DNA of 64,000 nt, from the NCBI RefSeq assembly GCF_000148995.1, contig NZ_GL538352.1:248001-312000 (forward strand), given 5' to 3'. Below the pieces are notes generated by a model. That model searched no databases. It had not been told where the DNA came from and saw nothing but the letters and a program-made list of their open reading frames with translations. Source of the stretch: Listeria grayi DSM 20601. GTDB taxonomy: Bacteria > Bacillota > Bacilli > Lactobacillales > Listeriaceae. A program made the position numbers and the translations under genes. This document shows, piece by piece, positions 55,991 through 64,000 of this stretch; position 1 is the first letter of the stretch, and the number at the start of each line of letters is the position of its first letter.

Positions 55991-56671
55991 ATGACAAAAA
56001 AACTTTCTTTATACTTTGTAAGACACGGACAGACTTATTTGAATAAAAACTTGCGGATCCAAGGCTGGGCAGATACACCACTTACGCCAGAAGGGATCGA
56101 GGTCGTCAAGGCAAGTGGAAGAGGGCTTGCAGATACAGAATTCGTTGCGGCCTACAGCAGCGATCTACATCGTACGATCGCCACAGCCGAATATATTTTA
56201 AAAGAAAACAAACATGGCTTCGGGCTAGTTTTAGAACCACTTAGCGAATTCCGTGAAACTTTCTTCGGCTCGCTAGAAGGTGAAGTCGGTACAGTGGCTT
56301 GGGATAAAATCGCCAAAGCAAATGGTTACGCCTCGAAAGAAGACCTTGAACAGCGTGCAGATGTTAGACAAACTATGAACGCGACAAAAGCTGCCGATCC
56401 AACAGGAGATGCGGAAGACTTTATGGAATTCTGGTCTCGCGTTGAAAAAGGCTTTCTGCATGTGATCAATCGCCATCGCGAAGAAGGCGGCAATATTTTG
56501 ATCGTCGCTCACGGCAACACGATCAAAAATATCGTCCATGAGTTGGAGCCTTCGATGGACCCATCTGTCGTACTTGATAATGCTAGCGTTACCGTACTTA
56601 CTTATGAAAACGGCCTTTTCAAGCTAGATAGACTCAATGATACTAGTCACTTTCAATACGACGAAGTATAA
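55991..56671 (+). CDS. Histidine phosphatase (phosphoglycerate mutase family)
   Basis: A 226-residue protein with the phosphohistidine motif VRHGQTYLN near residue 11, the LRIQGWADTPLT loop, and the second His in IVAHGNTIKN. It is the cofactor-dependent mutase/phosphatase fold; with only a family match, the substrate is open (small phosphate esters are common). The ATG follows GGGAGGT, 31 bases after glutathione reductase. Confidence 0.9.
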   Translation: MTKKLSLYFVRHGQTYLNKNLRIQGWADTPLTPEGIEVVKASGRGLADTEFVAAYSSDLHRTIATAEYILKENKHGFGLVLEPLSEFRETFFGSLEGEVGTVAWDKIAKANGYASKEDLEQRADVRQTMNATKAADPTGDAEDFMEFWSRVEKGFLHVINRHREEGGNILIVAHGNTIKNIVHELEPSMDPSVVLDNASVTVLTYENGLFKLDRLNDTSHFQYDEV

Positions 56672-56707
56672 TTAGAAAGAAGAATAACCTTGAAGGAGTG
56701 GATGACA

Positions 56708-57208
56708 ATGGCAATTAGCAGCATTCGATTAGAAGAACAAGAAGGATTTTCCTTATTAGCAAAACGAAAACAAGAAAATGATTCCACGATATTAGCAGAT
56801 ATTTCTCAATTTGCGGAGGAAAACGGTCCTTATATTGTCACCGATGAACTATACCATGTTGTCATTCATGATCTGGAAGAAGGGCTGCGTGATTATTACG
56901 CGGTACGGATCAAGCATGATCTTCCTGAAAAACCGGAAGAAATGGAAGTGCTCGATGTGCCGTCTTTTACGTATTTCGTGGCAGAGCATCAAGCGGACAC
57001 CCCTGTGGAAGAGAGTTACGATCATTTGCAGAAGCACATGGAAACAACCAAGTACCGTCCTTATATAACCGCTCAGTCACCACTTTCCGATCCATTTCCT
57101 TTGAAAATCGAGATTTTGCAAAAAGATGGTAAGATCTATACCGAAACTAGTAAGCGGGACATTCTGATCCCTGTTCAAAAAAGTTTATATAATGAAGAGA
57201 TCGAGTAG
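56708..57208 (+). CDS. Hypothetical protein, 166 residues
   Basis: The ATG at 56708 follows GAAGGAG; an ATG 6 codons earlier is less well placed. The protein has no membrane segment and is rich in Glu. The arrangement (SFTYFVAEHQADTPVEESYDHLQKHMETT) is reminiscent of small-molecule binding domains of the GyrI/AraC-effector type, but this is only an impression. It follows the mutase-family gene by 36 bases. Confidence 0.6.
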   Translation: MAISSIRLEEQEGFSLLAKRKQENDSTILADISQFAEENGPYIVTDELYHVVIHDLEEGLRDYYAVRIKHDLPEKPEEMEVLDVPSFTYFVAEHQADTPVEESYDHLQKHMETTKYRPYITAQSPLSDPFPLKIEILQKDGKIYTETSKRDILIPVQKSLYNEEIE

Positions 57209-57238
57209 AAGGAATGGGCAACCATTTCTTCTTTTTTT
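57207..57238 (+). terminator. Terminator after the 166-residue protein
   Basis: AGAAGGAATGG / CCATTTCTTCT stem (one mismatch-like wobble), GCAA loop, seven T residues. Confidence 0.88.
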
Positions 57239-57310
57239 GCATAATAAGATTAAAAATCTATATTCGTGGAAAACACTAGGTAGACACATTTTTAGAAGGA
57301 GTGAACGAAA

Positions 57311-58771
57311 TTGAGTAAACCAAACTTACCAAACGTGAAAACCCAATTATTTATAGATGGAAAATGGATCGACGGAGATAAAAAAGGAACCAAAGCCGTG
57401 ATCAATCCAGCAAATGGAGAAACACTTACCGAAGTAGCTCAAGCCGGGGAAGCGGAAACAACACGCGCGATCGAAGCTGCCAAGAAAGCATTTGGCGGAT
57501 GGAAAGAGTTAGAATTAGCGAAACGGGTCGCGATTTTAAATAAAATCGGTGATTTACTAGAAGAGCGCGCAGAAGAATTAGCCCCGATCATGACTTTAGA
57601 ACAAGGGAAACCACTAAAAGAATCAAAAGGTGAGTTTCTAACCGGAGCAGCAAACTTTCACTGGGCAGCAGAGGAAGCACGACGTCTGTATGGCGAAACA
57701 ATTCCTGCTCCCAATAATCATGCCTATATCGTGAAAAAAGAGCCTATCGGGGTCGTAGGAGCGATCACACCATGGAATTTCCCAGCTGGGATGGTAACAA
57801 GAAAAATCGCCCCTGCTTTAGCAACCGGTAATACAGTTGTCTTGAAACCTTCCGGTGATACACCGTTATCCGCCCTTGCTATCTTTGAACTTTTTGAAGA
57901 AGCAGGTCTACCTAACGGCGTAGCCAATCTAGTGATGGGAAGTTCCAAAGAGATCGGGAAGACACTGACAGATAGCGACGATGTCCGCAAACTCACCTTC
58001 ACTGGTTCCACTGCGGTAGGGCAAACACTGTTTGAACAATCTGGTCAGACTTTAAAAAAATTGTCGCTTGAATTAGGTGGACATGCCCCATTCATCGTTT
58101 TTGCCGATGCAAATATCGACGATGCAGTAGCAGGATTGATCGCTTCTAAATTCCGTAATAACGGTCAGGTTTGTATCGCCCCAAATCGGATCTTCGTGGA
58201 AGCTTCTATTCTTTCTACTTTCCAAGAAAAATTGGTAGAGAAAGTGAAAAACCTAAAAGTCGGAAATGGCTGGGATGAAGTAGACGTAGGGCCACTTATC
58301 CGCGAAGATGCAATCGATAAAATCGAGGATCAATTAAAAGATGCGAAAGCCAAAGGTGCCGAAGTGCTTGTCGGTGGTAAAAAAGCGACAGGTGACGTAC
58401 TGGAAAATGGTAACTTCTATCTGCCTACTATTCTAGGTAATGTAACACGGGATATGAACATTTTCTATGAAGAAACATTTGGTCCGGTCGTACCGCTTAT
58501 TACTTTCGAGACAACGGAAGAAGCAATTAAACTGGCTAATGATTCGGAATTTGGTCTAGCTTCTTATTTCTACACGAAAGATCTTTCGCGCGTGGAACAA
58601 GTAAGCTCCGGACTTGAATATGGGATGGTCGGTGCCAATGAAGTAGCGATCTCTAATCCGGAAACGCCATTCGGAGGAGTGAAACATTCCGGCTTTGGTC
58701 GTGAAAATGGGCATTTTGGCATGGAAGAGTACTTGCAAGTTAAATTCGTCAATCTAAAATACCGTGACTAA
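57311..58771 (+). CDS. gabD: Succinate-semialdehyde dehydrogenase
   Basis: A 486-residue NAD(P)-dependent aldehyde dehydrogenase. The cofactor loop is PWNFPAGMVTRKIAPAL; the general base Glu is in LSLELGGHAPFIVF and the catalytic Cys in NNGQVCIAPNR. It best resembles succinate-semialdehyde dehydrogenases of the GABA shunt, which Listeria uses in acid tolerance. The start is TTG after AGAAGGAG. It is monocistronic with a strong terminator. Confidence 0.9.
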   Translation: MSKPNLPNVKTQLFIDGKWIDGDKKGTKAVINPANGETLTEVAQAGEAETTRAIEAAKKAFGGWKELELAKRVAILNKIGDLLEERAEELAPIMTLEQGKPLKESKGEFLTGAANFHWAAEEARRLYGETIPAPNNHAYIVKKEPIGVVGAITPWNFPAGMVTRKIAPALATGNTVVLKPSGDTPLSALAIFELFEEAGLPNGVANLVMGSSKEIGKTLTDSDDVRKLTFTGSTAVGQTLFEQSGQTLKKLSLELGGHAPFIVFADANIDDAVAGLIASKFRNNGQVCIAPNRIFVEASILSTFQEKLVEKVKNLKVGNGWDEVDVGPLIREDAIDKIEDQLKDAKAKGAEVLVGGKKATGDVLENGNFYLPTILGNVTRDMNIFYEETFGPVVPLITFETTEEAIKLANDSEFGLASYFYTKDLSRVEQVSSGLEYGMVGANEVAISNPETPFGGVKHSGFGRENGHFGMEEYLQVKFVNLKYRD

Positions 58772-58786
58772 GCGGTTTATAATATA

Positions 58787-58828
58787 AAAAAATGCTGACT
58801 GCCGATTTCCGGTAGTCAGCATTTTTTT
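58787..58828 (+). terminator. Terminator after gabD-like gene
   Basis: AAAAATGCTGACTGCC / GGTAGTCAGCATTTTT stem with one mismatch, 7-base loop, T run. Confidence 0.93.
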
Positions 58829-58957
58829 AGGTACTTTCCTCCTAAAAGCGTGAAAGCCGTGCCATTCTGCTTGCTTTCAAAAAAAAATAGGACTAAAATC
58901 AAATAGTTATCAAAAATGGATTGTAGTTAGAATCTCGCAGAAAGAAGGATTATACGT

Positions 58958-59890
58958 TTGTTTACGCATTTACCTCATTCATTTTTACAAATGAATACGA
59001 TTTTTATTTCTATTTTGATTGAAGCACTGCCTTTTGTATTGATCGGTGTCTTCATTGCCGGATTTATTCAAATGTTTATTTCAGAACAGTTTATTGCCCG
59101 CATTATTCCTAAAAATAAATTCCTTGCCGTTATTGTCGGTTCCGTCATCGGTGTGTTCTTTCCTTCTTGTGAATGTGGTATCGTCCCGATCGTACGAAAT
59201 CTGATGCTAAAAGGCGTTCCGCTTCATGCAGGGATCGCGTTTATGCTCACTGCACCGATCATCAATCCGGTCGTCGTCTTCTCTACATACGTTGCTTTCG
59301 GCAGCACTTGGGAAATGCCGATCTTGCGGATCGTTGGGAGTCTAGTCGTTGCGATCATTGTTGGTAATGCGATTGCTTATTTTTACAAGGGAACTGGACT
59401 AAAAGACCGGTTTTTACGCGTAGAAGAAGCAGTTCATGAGGAGACACATCCACACGAACATCATCACCATCATAAGCTATCATTTAGCCAAAAAGTTTGG
59501 CATACGCTGCAACATGCTGTTGATGAATTTTTTTCTGTCGGAAAGTATCTGGTGTTTGGAGCTCTCCTTGCAGCGGCAATGCAAACCTACATAAAAACAT
59601 CCACACTTAGCGCGATCGGACATGGCCCAGTACTCTCTATCTTATTGATGATGGTACTTGCCTTCCTACTATCGCTTTGTTCCGAAGCGGATGCTTTCAT
59701 CGGTGCATCATTCCGCAGCGTCTTTTCGACCCAATCGATCGTTGCCTTCCTTGTTTTTGGCCCAATGCTAGACATCAAAAACCTATTGATGATGGGAAGT
59801 ACATTTAAAGCAAAATTCATTCTTTATATCGTCGCAGGGGCGACAGCCGTTGTCTTCTTATATGCACTATTATTAATATTTATCGTTTAG
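58958..59890 (+). CDS. Permease of the YraQ/YcgR (UPF0718) family
   Basis: A 310-residue membrane protein with about eight helices. The conserved FFPSCECGIVPI (SCECG motif) and LCSEADAFIGASF are signatures of this permease family, which also contains arsenic exporters such as ArsP. Between the two halves lies a cytoplasmic loop with a His-rich run (five His in a row within a segment of about 12 residues) likely to bind metal. The start is TTG after GAAAGAAGG. It pairs with the next gene, as YcgR-YcgQ do in B. subtilis. Confidence 0.88.
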   Translation: MFTHLPHSFLQMNTIFISILIEALPFVLIGVFIAGFIQMFISEQFIARIIPKNKFLAVIVGSVIGVFFPSCECGIVPIVRNLMLKGVPLHAGIAFMLTAPIINPVVVFSTYVAFGSTWEMPILRIVGSLVVAIIVGNAIAYFYKGTGLKDRFLRVEEAVHEETHPHEHHHHHKLSFSQKVWHTLQHAVDEFFSVGKYLVFGALLAAAMQTYIKTSTLSAIGHGPVLSILLMMVLAFLLSLCSEADAFIGASFRSVFSTQSIVAFLVFGPMLDIKNLLMMGSTFKAKFILYIVAGATAVVFLYALLLIFIV

Positions 59891-59905
59891 AAAGGGGGAT
59901 ATCCC

Positions 59906-60742
59906 ATGTTTCGCGTCTTTATTTTACTCGGATTCGGTTTTTACCTGATGCAGCTGCATATCAATGGCGAAATCAGTAAATATATCAATATGCGGTACTC
60001 CTATTTATCTATCGCAGCAATGATCGCAGCTTTTCTACTAGGGATCATCCAGCTGATCATGGTATTCCGCGATGAAGATATTGAAAAACATGAGCATCAT
60101 GGTCATACACACGAAGGCGAAAATCGCTGGTGGAAAAAAATCATTGTTTACGGCATGTTGCTTTATGCACTGGCAGCTGGATTCTTAGTGCCAGTAGCGA
60201 CCCTCGATTCAACGATCGTTTCTGCCAAAGGCTTCCATTTTCCTAAAAACAATGCAGCCGGTGACGATCCATTCGCTCAGAATCAATTTCTACGGCCAGA
60301 CACCAGCGGCTATTTCGGAAAAACCGATTATGAAAAAATGATGGAAAAAGAAAAAGCTTCCATCATCAACCAAGATACAATCAAAATTACCGATAAAAAT
60401 TATTTAATGACTATGGAACTGATTTATAATTATCCCGGCGAATTTGAAGGGAAAAACATTGAATTTACCGGTTTCGTTTATAATGACAAAGTGACTAACG
60501 ATAACAATCTGTTCCTATTCCGCTTCGGTATCATCCACTGTGTGGCGGATTCAGGTGTTTACGGCATGCTCGTCCATATGCCAGACGACGCAAAGTACAA
60601 AAATGATACTTGGGTAAAAGTATCCGGAAAACTAACAGAAGAGAACTACGCACCATTTAAAATGAACATTCCAGCACTTCAAGTAACCCATTTCGAAAAA
60701 ATCGACAAACCGAAAGATGTCTATGTCTATAGACAATTTTAA
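59906..60742 (+). CDS. YcgQ-like permease partner (TIGR03943 family)
   Basis: A 278-residue protein with three or four N-terminal helices, a His-rich loop (EKHEHHGHTHEGEN), and an extracellular C-terminal domain (about 130-278) with the conserved GIIHCVADSGVYGMLV segment. It accompanies the YraQ/YcgR permease in one operon with a 15-base gap. Substrate unknown; both members carry His-rich loops, suggesting a metal ion. Confidence 0.87.
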   Translation: MFRVFILLGFGFYLMQLHINGEISKYINMRYSYLSIAAMIAAFLLGIIQLIMVFRDEDIEKHEHHGHTHEGENRWWKKIIVYGMLLYALAAGFLVPVATLDSTIVSAKGFHFPKNNAAGDDPFAQNQFLRPDTSGYFGKTDYEKMMEKEKASIINQDTIKITDKNYLMTMELIYNYPGEFEGKNIEFTGFVYNDKVTNDNNLFLFRFGIIHCVADSGVYGMLVHMPDDAKYKNDTWVKVSGKLTEENYAPFKMNIPALQVTHFEKIDKPKDVYVYRQF

Positions 60743-60760
60743 ATGATATTTTCTAACACG

Positions 60761-60796
60761 GAAAAGGACTTTGCCAGTAGGGGAAAGTCCTTTTCA
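60761..60796 (+). terminator. Terminator after the permease pair
   Basis: GAAAAGGACTTT / AAAGTCCTTTTC twelve-base perfect stem; the T run is short. Confidence 0.85.
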
Positions 60797-60926
60797 CTTG
60801 GTGATCCAGCGCTACTTTCGAAGTTTTTATTTCTAAGGTATCAAGACTTGCAGTTTCAAAACGAGTCATGTATGCTATAAAAGGAATAAATCAAGCAGAA
60901 CAGACGACAAAGGACGGACTGAACCT

Positions 60927-61847
60927 ATGAATGACGATAAGAACTATTTTCATTTTAAAAGAGAAATGTGGCAGCATTTAGAAATCAGTGAAGACCAGCT
61001 GCTCACGGCGGAAGAATTGGAAGAAATCCGGGGATTGAACGATCGGATCTCCTTAGAAGACATTTCAGAGATTTATTTGCCGCTGATAAAATTGGTTGCT
61101 ATGGAATATCATGAAGCAATCTTTATTCATGAAGAAAAGCTTCGTTTCCTGCAAAAAAAGGAAACACGCGCTCCATTCATTATTGCCTTAGCTGGAAGCG
61201 TCGCTGTTGGAAAAAGCACGACCGCCCGGGTATTGAAATTAATGCTCGATCGCTGGTTCTCCAAGACGCGCAAAGTGGAATTGATCACGACAGATGGCTT
61301 TCTTTATCCCAATAAGATTCTTGAAGAAAAGGGGATCATGGATCGCAAAGGGTTTCCAGAAAGTTACGATAAAGAAAGATTTGCTGCTTTTTTAAAAGAA
61401 TTAAAGCAAAATAAGCCTACAATCGATGTGCCGATGTACTCGCATTTTACTTATGATGTTCTAGAAGAAACGCGAACGATCGAACGCCCAAATATCGTCA
61501 TCATTGAGGGCATCAACGTGCTGCAGGCGGATATTCAGGCGAATATTTTTCCTAGTGATTTCTTCGATTTTTCCGTATATATGGATGCGAAGGAAGAAGA
61601 TATCAAACGTTGGTACCTCGAACGCTTTTTCATGCTGCGTGAAACGGCTTTTCAGGACGAAAGTTCCTATTTCCATCCCTACACGAAGATCAGCACGAAA
61701 GAGGCGGAGGAGTTCGCTTTGGAGGTCTGGGATACGATCAATGGCGTCAATTTGAAAGAGAATATCGAAAAAACCAAGTACCGTGCCAATGTTGTGTTGG
61801 CAAAAGGAGCCGATCATTTAGTTTCGGATATTTACCTGCGAAAATAA
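60927..61847 (+). CDS. coaA: Pantothenate kinase, type I
   Basis: A 306-residue kinase that phosphorylates pantothenate, the first step of coenzyme A synthesis. The P-loop is AGSVAVGKSTTARVL near residue 92. It continues with TTDGFLYPN, GFPESYD and IIEGINVLQ. The C-terminal RANVVLAKGADH is typical of CoaA. The ATG is preceded by AAAGGACGGA. Confidence 0.95.
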   Translation: MNDDKNYFHFKREMWQHLEISEDQLLTAEELEEIRGLNDRISLEDISEIYLPLIKLVAMEYHEAIFIHEEKLRFLQKKETRAPFIIALAGSVAVGKSTTARVLKLMLDRWFSKTRKVELITTDGFLYPNKILEEKGIMDRKGFPESYDKERFAAFLKELKQNKPTIDVPMYSHFTYDVLEETRTIERPNIVIIEGINVLQADIQANIFPSDFFDFSVYMDAKEEDIKRWYLERFFMLRETAFQDESSYFHPYTKISTKEAEEFALEVWDTINGVNLKENIEKTKYRANVVLAKGADHLVSDIYLRK

Positions 61848-61856
61848 GAATTAAAA

Positions 61857-61894
61857 AAAACGGCGTGAAGTTCATGAACTTCACGCCGTTTTTT
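61857..61894. terminator. Bidirectional terminator between coaA and ltaS
   Basis: AAAACGGCGTGAAGTTC / GAACTTCACGCCGTTTT forms a near-perfect palindromic stem with A and T runs on both sides; it ends the two convergent genes. Confidence 0.95.
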
Positions 61895-61899
61895 ATTTA

Positions 61900-63909
61900 T
61901 TATTTTTTCGTATCGGTTTTCTCGGTAGGTTTCTTTTTATCGAAATCTTTATCTTTGCTTGGGTCACCTTGGATTTTCTTGTTGTAGTTATAGTCATCCG
62001 GATTCACTTTATCAAATCCTTTTGGTGCATAGAAGCGAAGCAAGTCGCCGGCCAGAACGGAATCGGAAAGTTCTAGTTCTTTAGATACTAAATCTTTTGT
62101 TTCCGTCATTTCTTTCGTAGGATCCTCAATTGGTTGACCGTCGTTTTGGTTATAGAATTTACCGCCGATCATGGAGTAATCTTTCGAAATAAAGTCACCG
62201 TTACGGAATGGAACGAGCTGTTTATGGTCTTTCGAAAGCAAGTCCGTACCGAATTGCAAGTAATCTTTATTATCGATGCCTACTAAGTGTTCCAACGTAG
62301 GTAGCAAGTCGATCTCGCCACCATATTGTTTTTGGATACCGCCTTTGACACCAGGAACATGGATCATTAGAGGAACACGTTGCGCTTGTGCATTTTGATA
62401 AGCATCGTAGTCTTTCCCTAAGATCTTGCTCATTGCTTCGGAGTGATTGTCAGAAATACCATAGTGGTCACCATACATCACGATAACGGTATTGTCATAA
62501 AGTCCTTTTTTCTTCAAGTACGTCATGAAATCTTTCACGGATTCATCAAGATAACGAGCCGTTTGGAAATACGTATCAACCGATTTATCACCAGTATCAG
62601 CCGGTGCGATCGTTGCTTCCTTATCATCGATCGGATAAGGGAAGTGGTTCGTTAGCGTAATAAATTTCGTGTAGAAGGGTTGTTTCAAGTTCGAGATGTA
62701 TTTCTCGGATTCCTTAAAGAATGGTTTATCTTTCAGTCCATAATTGGAAACATCTTCATCATTCATATCATAATAGTTAGCATCGAAGAAGTGATCATAG
62801 CCAAAGTGTTTATAGATCTCGTCACGGTTCCAGAAACTCTTATAGTTACCATGGAACACAGCAGAAGTATAACCATGTTGACCAAAGATCGCTGGCGCAG
62901 ACTCATAAGTGTTTTGGCTCTTCGATGTAAAAGCAGAACCTTGTGGTAGTCCATATAAGGAATTTTCCAGCATCATTTCGGCATCGGAAGTTTTCCCTTG
63001 ACCAGTTTGATGGAAGAAATTCGTAAAGCTGAGTGTATTCTTATCCTTAAAGAACGAGTTCAAGTACGGCGTTACTTCTTCACCATGCAGTTTATAATTG
63101 ATCAGGAACTGTTGGAAACTCTCCAAGTGGATGTACATGATGTTCATCCCTTTTGCTTTTCCAAAGTAGATCGAGTCCGGTGCTGCATGTTTTGATTTTG
63201 TATAATTGAGTACTTTTGTTACATCGCTACTGTCTGCCAGTGCACGTTCTGTAGAAGACTGTGTACTCTTGACTGCATCATAGATCTGGTAGTTCGTCAT
63301 ACCCAAATACTTCACGATGTAGTTTCTGTCAAATGTTCTTGTCAAAAGTTGCGGACGGTCGATTTCTGCAAGTCCTAAGTTTGCTAAGAACATCGCGATA
63401 CCGAGTGTCAGTACTCCGACTACTTTTCTTGCACGGATGCGAGCCGTTTTATCTGGTTTTACAAAACGGAAGGCAAGTAACCCGATCAAAATCAGGATAT
63501 CGATAAAGAAAAGAAAATCATGTGGACGTAGTAATGCAGAAATACTGCCACCTAGATCCCCAAAGTTTTGCATTTGTTTCGTATTTAAGTTAGGCAATGT
63601 GATGAAATCGCTGAAGAAACGATAATAAACCACATTGGCGAACAAAACAAATGTCAATAGAAAATCAATAACGATCATCCAAATGAAAGAACGGCGTCCT
63701 TTCGCAAATAGTGCTAGACCAAAGAAAAAGACGGTCGCACTGATTGGATTTATAAGTAGTAAAATATTTTGCATCAAGTTTTCAATACCTAGCTTGAAAT
63801 CAAGCTGATATGCCATATACGTTTTCAGCCAAAAAAGTATGACGGCTAGAATAAAAAAACCATAGTTTTTACTCAAAAAACCTTGGATTTTTCCTTTCCT
63901 ATCCTTCAT
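61900..63909 (-). CDS. ltaS: Lipoteichoic acid synthase LtaS
   Basis: A 669-residue membrane enzyme that polymerises glycerol phosphate from phosphatidylglycerol onto the glycolipid anchor. Five N-terminal helices (1-about 205) are followed by a linker with a signal-peptidase-like ALA cleavage site, and an extracellular sulfatase-fold domain with IHLESFQ (metal Glu), HQTGQGKTSDAE (catalytic Thr) and YGDHYGISDNH. The C-terminus is a Lys/Asp-rich tail. The ATG at 63909 follows AGGAGAGGTG. A possible promoter (TTTAGC, 17 bases, TATAGC) lies upstream on the reverse strand. Confidence 0.96.
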   Translation of the reverse strand: MKDRKGKIQGFLSKNYGFFILAVILFWLKTYMAYQLDFKLGIENLMQNILLLINPISATVFFFGLALFAKGRRSFIWMIVIDFLLTFVLFANVVYYRFFSDFITLPNLNTKQMQNFGDLGGSISALLRPHDFLFFIDILILIGLLAFRFVKPDKTARIRARKVVGVLTLGIAMFLANLGLAEIDRPQLLTRTFDRNYIVKYLGMTNYQIYDAVKSTQSSTERALADSSDVTKVLNYTKSKHAAPDSIYFGKAKGMNIMYIHLESFQQFLINYKLHGEEVTPYLNSFFKDKNTLSFTNFFHQTGQGKTSDAEMMLENSLYGLPQGSAFTSKSQNTYESAPAIFGQHGYTSAVFHGNYKSFWNRDEIYKHFGYDHFFDANYYDMNDEDVSNYGLKDKPFFKESEKYISNLKQPFYTKFITLTNHFPYPIDDKEATIAPADTGDKSVDTYFQTARYLDESVKDFMTYLKKKGLYDNTVIVMYGDHYGISDNHSEAMSKILGKDYDAYQNAQAQRVPLMIHVPGVKGGIQKQYGGEIDLLPTLEHLVGIDNKDYLQFGTDLLSKDHKQLVPFRNGDFISKDYSMIGGKFYNQNDGQPIEDPTKEMTETKDLVSKELELSDSVLAGDLLRFYAPKGFDKVNPDDYNYNKKIQGDPSKDKDFDKKKPTEKTDTKK

Positions 63910-64000
63910 GTTACACCTCTCCTAAGCGCTAATTAAAGCTATATTATATTTTTTCCCTAAGCTAAATAAAAAAAGCAGTTCTTTAGTCACCTAAAATTCC

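Noticed and set aside
1-64000. CRISPR arrays, insertion sequences or prophage modules
   Set aside because: No regularly spaced repeats, transposase, integrase or phage structural gene was seen on either strand.

Overview
The window comes from a low-to-moderate GC Firmicute, almost certainly a Listeria or a close relative within Listeriaceae. The main evidence is the complete alr - mazEF - rsbR-S-T-U-V-W - sigB - rsbX block, whose proteins read like the Listeria versions. The same holds for the class III fructose-bisphosphatase, the fused glutamine-type ABC substrate-binding/permease protein with its ATPase, the TetR + paired SMR + ddl + murF + esterase + cshA run, glutathione reductase, succinate-semialdehyde dehydrogenase, coaA and ltaS. 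The species cannot be fixed from the sequence alone. The flotillin-like floA operon and several accessory inserts suggest a lineage other than L. monocytogenes sensu stricto.

Layout. 1-2400: ferrous iron uptake (feoA-feoB plus a small Cys-containing partner) under a perfect Fur box. 2.6-8.3 kb: pta, two GNAT acetyltransferases, an L,D-transpeptidase-like protein, an aldo/keto reductase and a two-gene ABC-2 exporter. 8.4-17.7 kb: a nucleotidyltransferase-fold protein, a frameshifted small membrane protein, fbp, an AEC carrier, a second aldo/keto reductase, an ABC exporter, RidA and a secreted MucBP/GW/C39-like protein. 17.8-20.1 kb: polar amino-acid ABC transporter. 20.2-26.2 kb: accessory cell-surface glycan cluster (pyruvyl transferase, GT2, GT2 + CDP-glycerol glycerophosphotransferase interrupted by an in-frame stop), followed by a frameshifted Mor-type regulator whose promoter resembles that of the glycan cluster. 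26.3-34.3 kb: small ORFs, TetR/SMR efflux, ddl, murF, an esterase and the DEAD-box helicase cshA with a long attenuator-like leader.

34.4-37.6 kb: the most interesting accessory locus. It holds a WXG100 protein, a Csa1/DUF576 tandem-type lipoprotein, an N-terminal lipase protein split by one in-frame TGA, and two small helical proteins. This matches the type VII secreted lipase toxin / lipoprotein immunity / helical partner arrangement known from Staphylococcus aureus (TslA/TilA/Tla). No secretion-machine genes are present, so the apparatus must lie elsewhere. The locus starts at a promoter carrying three GTTCG repeats at exact 11-bp spacing.

37.6-50 kb: preQ1-I riboswitch + queT, cgoX/hemY-acpS-alr, mazEF, the sigma-B stressosome operon with an internal sigma-B promoter, a small antisense ORF, and tex with an SprT-like gene. 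50.1-51.75 kb: tRNA-Asn and tRNA-Ser(GCT), then a small AT-rich insert with a GNAT toxin/antitoxin pair and a decayed ORF, ending in a degenerate copy of the tRNA-Ser 3' end (a possible att scar). 51.9-64 kb: nfeD-like/floA/yqfB-like operon, a dual-specificity phosphatase, glutathione reductase, phosphoglycerate mutase-family protein, SSADH, a YcgR/YcgQ-type permease pair with His-rich loops, coaA and ltaS.

Five ORFs look broken: two by in-frame stops, two by homopolymer frameshifts and one by a frameshift in the tRNA-linked insert. All but the small 9-kb membrane protein lie in accessory regions. This suggests real decay there, although sequencing error must be excluded. I see no CRISPR array, IS element, prophage or rRNA operon.
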